Below, piece by piece: positions 13,918 to 16,966 of a DNA stretch of 16,966 bases. The stretch is taken from assembly GCA_964628455.1 (NCBI GenBank), contig CAZVPD010000081.1:1-16966 (forward strand), read 5' to 3'. Position 1 is the first letter of the stretch. Each line of letters begins with the position of its first letter. The translations under genes were made by a program, and so were the position numbers. This stretch comes from JAQVWU01 sp964628455. GTDB lineage: Bacteria > Bacillota > Clostridia > Oscillospirales > CAG-272. The notes under the pieces are model-generated. The model did not search any database and was not told the origin of the DNA. It saw nothing but the letters and a program-made list of their open reading frames with translations.

Positions 13918-15996
13918 ATGAAATTTATTGTTTTTTTCCTCGCTGTACTTTCGGCGGTTCTGTTGATTCAATCGTGCGACAGCGCAAACGAAGATCCTGC
14001 TGCGGCTGACAATACGGCTGTTCCCGATCAGCCGGACGGCATCTCCGCCTTTACGATCGTAAGGGGAGATACATGCTCCGAAGCGATTACAGAAGCCGCC
14101 GTGCAGCTTCGCCATCTCCTCGAGGAAGCATCCGGTCAGAAAATCGAGATCAAAACGGACTGGACCAAACGCGGTGCGGAAATTTCACGCTACGGCCGAG
14201 AAATACTCATAGGCAGGACAAACCGCCCTGAATCGGAAGCGGTTTATACGGAATTCGACCGGTCGAAGGAACCGGCGGATTATATCATACGTTCCTCCGG
14301 TGAAAACATTGTCGTCGCGGCCACCGATGAAGCGGCACTCGAAGCTGTAAGAATTTTCACGGAATCTTTTATAACGATAAAAGGCGATAAACCTGCGATC
14401 AGCGACAGGATCGATCTTACGAAAACACACGACTTTCCGATCGACCGATTCGAAATCTCGGGACATGACATCGGTGACTATACGATCGTATATCCTGCCG
14501 CATATACGGAATATCAGAAAACCGACATCCTCGTTTTCCGCGATATTCTATATACGGCGACGGGTAAAAAACTGAAAGTCCTGCCGGAAACCGAAACCGC
14601 ATCTCCTCCGAGAATAAATATCGGAACCGCGGGAGGCGCAACTTTTGACGGAACCCATCCGCTTGATTACCGCATACGGACCGAATCGGAAAACCTTTCG
14701 ATCGGAGGCAGCAATTATTACGCCGATATCAAAGCCATATACCGTTTTTTGTATGACACTGCCGGTTATTCGTATGACGGTTCCTTTCATAAAAACGAAG
14801 TGATTCTGACGGGCTCGGATGATATAAACCGATACAACGACATAAAAATCCTGATCGGCGCATGGTGCACAAGCGGGGACGCCATTGAAACGGAAGCGCA
14901 GATAAGGGATATGGCTGAAGCGGGATTCAATCACGTCAACATCCAGGTGCCCGCAGACAGGCAGCTGATGCATCGTTTATTAAAATGGCTGGCCGTTTAT
15001 AACCTGGAATGCCTGTGGTTTGACGGCAGTGTTTACGCGGACTTCGCCACTCCGGATTTTGCGGCGGCAGCCGATTATATCGGCGCTCCGGTCAGCTGGG
15101 GGAATTACCTGTATGACGAACCGAATTCGGATAAATTCGGTCAGCTTGCCGACGCGTATGCTTTATATAAAGAAAAACACGGAAAAGAACCGTTTATCAA
15201 TTTATTTCCCATGTATGCGAGCGAAACACAACTCGGCAATCCGACCTATACCGAACATGTAAACCAATATCTCGACACGGTCAAGCCTGCTTTATGCTCC
15301 GTGGATATCTATCCGCTCGATGCCTACGGCTTATATCCTGGATATATGAAAAACCTGGATATCGTCGCTACAGCCGCACGACAGAGAAATATTCCGCTTT
15401 CCGTTTATATTCAGAGCGTAAGCTTCGCCGAATCAAAACGAACCCCCTCCTATGCCGACCTGGAGTGGCAGGCTTATTCCTGCCTTTCATTCGGAGCCGC
15501 CGGAATCATTTATTTTACTTATGTCACACCGTATTCCGATGCCGAAAGCTTTAAACCCGCGCTGATCGACCATGAAGGCAATAAAACAGAGCGATGGTAT
15601 TTCGCCCAAAAATTAAATGCCGAAATTGCTTTTTTCGCCGATGCTTTTGCCGGTTATAAAAATCTCGGCGCTTTCAGCCATAACAGCAGTCCCGAAACCG
15701 GTTTTCTCGAATTCGAAAATCAATATAAAAATTTCAAAGCAATAAAAGACATTGTCTGTGACAATCCGCTGCTGTTCGGCTGTTTTGAAAACAATGATTC
15801 TTATGCATTTACAGCTGTGAATATGACGAATCTGCAGATGAGCCGGGGAATATCCGATGTCCGTGTAAAAACAGATTCAACCGCCGTAATGTATAAAAAC
15901 AACGAATCGGTCATCCTTCTGCCCGATGACGAAGGCTATATATCGTTTTCGCTCGATGTCGGAGAAGGCGTATTCTGCACGCTTAATCAAGAGTGA
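13918..15996 (+). CDS. Secreted lipoprotein with two duplicated N-terminal domains and a glycosidase-like TIM barrel
   Basis: A 692-residue protein with a hydrophobic signal and lipobox LIQSC, so Cys20 should be lipidated and the protein held outside the membrane. A low-complexity linker (21-43) follows. Two related domains come next: about 45-170 and 186-300. Each has an IV(R/Y) start, a Q/FRxxL-x-xAxGxK segment, an IxIG(R/T) turn and a DYxIRxxxEN strand, as in the non-catalytic N-terminal domains of alpha-glucuronidase/GH20-like enzymes. Residues 305-600 look like a (beta/alpha)8 barrel with WGNYLYDEPNSDKFG (Asp400, Glu401), SVDIYPL and AAGIIYFTY. This barrel type is common in uncharacterised Firmicutes glycosidases, so Glu401 is a candidate acid/base. 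The substrate is unknown. It leads an operon with the next two genes and has a very strong promoter. Confidence 0.75.
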   Translation: MKFIVFFLAVLSAVLLIQSCDSANEDPAAADNTAVPDQPDGISAFTIVRGDTCSEAITEAAVQLRHLLEEASGQKIEIKTDWTKRGAEISRYGREILIGRTNRPESEAVYTEFDRSKEPADYIIRSSGENIVVAATDEAALEAVRIFTESFITIKGDKPAISDRIDLTKTHDFPIDRFEISGHDIGDYTIVYPAAYTEYQKTDILVFRDILYTATGKKLKVLPETETASPPRINIGTAGGATFDGTHPLDYRIRTESENLSIGGSNYYADIKAIYRFLYDTAGYSYDGSFHKNEVILTGSDDINRYNDIKILIGAWCTSGDAIETEAQIRDMAEAGFNHVNIQVPADRQLMHRLLKWLAVYNLECLWFDGSVYADFATPDFAAAADYIGAPVSWGNYLYDEPNSDKFGQLADAYALYKEKHGKEPFINLFPMYASETQLGNPTYTEHVNQYLDTVKPALCSVDIYPLDAYGLYPGYMKNLDIVATAARQRNIPLSVYIQSVSFAESKRTPSYADLEWQAYSCLSFGAAGIIYFTYVTPYSDAESFKPALIDHEGNKTERWYFAQKLNAEIAFFADAFAGYKNLGAFSHNSSPETGFLEFENQYKNFKAIKDIVCDNPLLFGCFENNDSYAFTAVNMTNLQMSRGISDVRVKTDSTAVMYKNNESVILLPDDEGYISFSLDVGEGVFCTLNQE

Positions 15997-16001
15997 ATGA
16001 C

Positions 16002-16349
16002 ATGTTTAAATTCATAAAGCAATTCACAGTCAGTAAAAACGAAAATTCCCGAAGTTTCCGGAGAGAAACGGCGAAACAGCTGAACGGACGCGGACTAAAA
16101 TATGTCACCGAACGCAGAGACGGTGAGGATTACGTCATCGGGAAAGAAGGTTCTCTTGTCTGCAAAGGGGATGAACTGATCGTCTTGTCTTCCGAAAGCA
16201 TTCTGTTCCGCTCGAAAATCGATTCCCTTCAGATGAATGAACTTCTCAGCCTTGAGGGGATCATTCTGACCGGCGAGGACCTCGATCATGACGGCAGGAA
16301 CCGCTGCGTTGTCGCCTATTATACGTATTACAGGAAGGTAAATCCATGA
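16002..16349 (+). CDS. Small conserved-looking protein of unknown function
   Basis: A 115-residue cytosolic protein from the ATG at 16002. A GTG at 15993, overlapping the lipoprotein stop, would add 3 residues and is equally possible. It is rich in charged residues (FRRETAKQLNGRGLKYVTERRDGEDYVIG), continues through ELIVLSSESILFRSKIDSLQMNELLSLEGIIL, and ends AYYTYYRKV. I see no signal, membrane helix or metal motif. I believe similar proteins occur in other Clostridia but cannot name a family. Its stop overlaps the radical SAM start as ATGA (16346-16349), which suggests the two are made together and may act together. AGGAAGG before that overlap serves the next gene. Confidence 0.7.
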   Translation: MFKFIKQFTVSKNENSRSFRRETAKQLNGRGLKYVTERRDGEDYVIGKEGSLVCKGDELIVLSSESILFRSKIDSLQMNELLSLEGIILTGEDLDHDGRNRCVVAYYTYYRKVNP

Positions 16350-16966
16350 CAGCGTGCAGTGTATGTCCGCGCGCCTGCTATAAAGTCCGTCCGACCGGAT
16401 TCTGCGGCATGCCCGAAAATCCGGTCATCGCGCGCGCCGCGCCGCATTTCGGCGAAGAGCCCTGCATTTCCGGCACGAACGGTTCCGGGACCGTGTTCTT
16501 TTCCGGATGCAGCCTGCGATGCATCTATTGTCAGAATTATTCCGTCAGCCATGAAAAAAAGGGGTATGAAGTTACGACAGATGAGCTGAGGTCGATTTTC
16601 TTCGGTCTTATCGATCAGAATGTGCATAATATCAATCTGGTGACTCCGTCGCATTATGTAAACGCCGTCATCGGGGCTGTCGGCAGCGGACTTCCGGTCC
16701 CGGTCATCTGGAACTGCAGCGGTTATGACAGCGTCGATTCTATTAAAATGCTGAAAGGCAGGATCGGGATTTATATGCCCGATATGAAATACTCCTCGGA
16801 TATCCTGGGAAAAGCCTGTTCATCGGTTGATAATTACGTATCGACCGCCCGGGAAGCGATTCTTGAAATGTACCGTCAGACCGGACGTTATAAGCTGGAC
16901 AGCAGCGGTATTATGCAGAGCGGACTTCTGATCCGTCATCTCATTCTGCCCGGACAACTGCAAAAC
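16346..16966 (+). CDS. Radical SAM protein, PflX/COG1313-like, 3' end missing
   Basis: The frame is open from the ATG at 16346 to the window end (207 codons), so perhaps the last third is missing. The iron-sulfur motif is CSLRCIYC (Cys55, Cys59, Cys62), followed by QN as in AmrS. An N-terminal set CSVCPRAC (Cys4, 7, 11) and Cys20 resembles the one in AmrS at 11480-12325. VFFSGCSLRC, LVTPSHYVNAVIGAV, VIWNCSGYDS and GIYMPDMKYSS are typical of the COG1313 proteins, relatives of pyruvate-formate-lyase activase with no agreed substrate. AGGAAGG lies about 6 bases before the start, and it overlaps the preceding gene by 4 bases. Its cytosolic radical chemistry has no obvious link to the lipoprotein that heads the operon. 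Confidence 0.88.
   Translation, partial: MTACSVCPRACYKVRPTGFCGMPENPVIARAAPHFGEEPCISGTNGSGTVFFSGCSLRCIYCQNYSVSHEKKGYEVTTDELRSIFFGLIDQNVHNINLVTPSHYVNAVIGAVGSGLPVPVIWNCSGYDSVDSIKMLKGRIGIYMPDMKYSSDILGKACSSVDNYVSTAREAILEMYRQTGRYKLDSSGIMQSGLLIRHLILPGQLQN

Overview
The window looks like a piece of a Gram-positive Clostridia-type chromosome (Oscillospiraceae or related uncultured Firmicutes is my guess). The reasons are strong AGGAGG-type ribosome sites with occasional TTG and GTG starts, a short lipobox lipoprotein signal, a YugP-type membrane protease, a YhbY protein, an AmmeMemoRadiSam locus, and near-consensus sigma-A promoters. Base composition looks moderate and even. I see no rRNA, tRNA, CRISPR array, transposase or phage gene. 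Most of the window is ordinary, tightly packed protein-coding sequence.

Layout. (1) Positions 2-3095, plus strand: sugar-nucleotide genes. The first is the end of a fused nucleotidyltransferase/GHMP sugar kinase cut by the window edge. The second is a CapE/FnlA-like UDP-GlcNAc 4,6-dehydratase. (2) 3096-3505: a 410-base gap with no gene, holding a terminator-like hairpin, a GTTTT run, a 12-bp tandem repeat and a clear minus-strand terminator. (3) 3506-4597, minus strand: a YugP-like Zn metallopeptidase (better start TTG at 4192) and YhbY. (4) 4628-8098, minus strand: four tightly packed sugar or sugar-acid catabolism genes (amidohydrolase, Gfo/Idh/MocA dehydrogenase, PDGH_C/ApnO-like dehydrogenase, TIM-barrel isomerase/epimerase). 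They sit behind a good promoter whose -35 lies in a 24-bp dyad. (5) 8263-11298, minus strand: an MFS transporter, a hypoxanthine-DNA glycosylase-like protein, a phosphotriesterase-like lactonase and a small membrane protein. Most of these overlap by 1-4 bases. (6) 11480-13697, minus strand: a fused extradiol-dioxygenase-like/AMMECR1 protein followed by radical SAM AmrS, closed by a terminator. (7) 13918-16966, plus strand: a large lipoprotein with a glycosidase-like TIM barrel, a small protein of unknown function, and a second AmrS/PflX-like radical SAM protein cut by the window end.

How they may work together. Blocks 4 and 5 together look like uptake (MFS), oxidation (Gfo/Idh/MocA), lactone opening (phosphotriesterase-like or amidohydrolase) and further oxidation or isomerisation (ApnO-like, TIM barrel) of an unidentified sugar or sugar acid. 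No sugar kinase or aldolase of this route is in the window. Blocks 6 and 7 face away from each other across a 220-base region that carries one promoter in each direction. Each block contains a radical SAM protein with the same N-terminal cysteine pattern.
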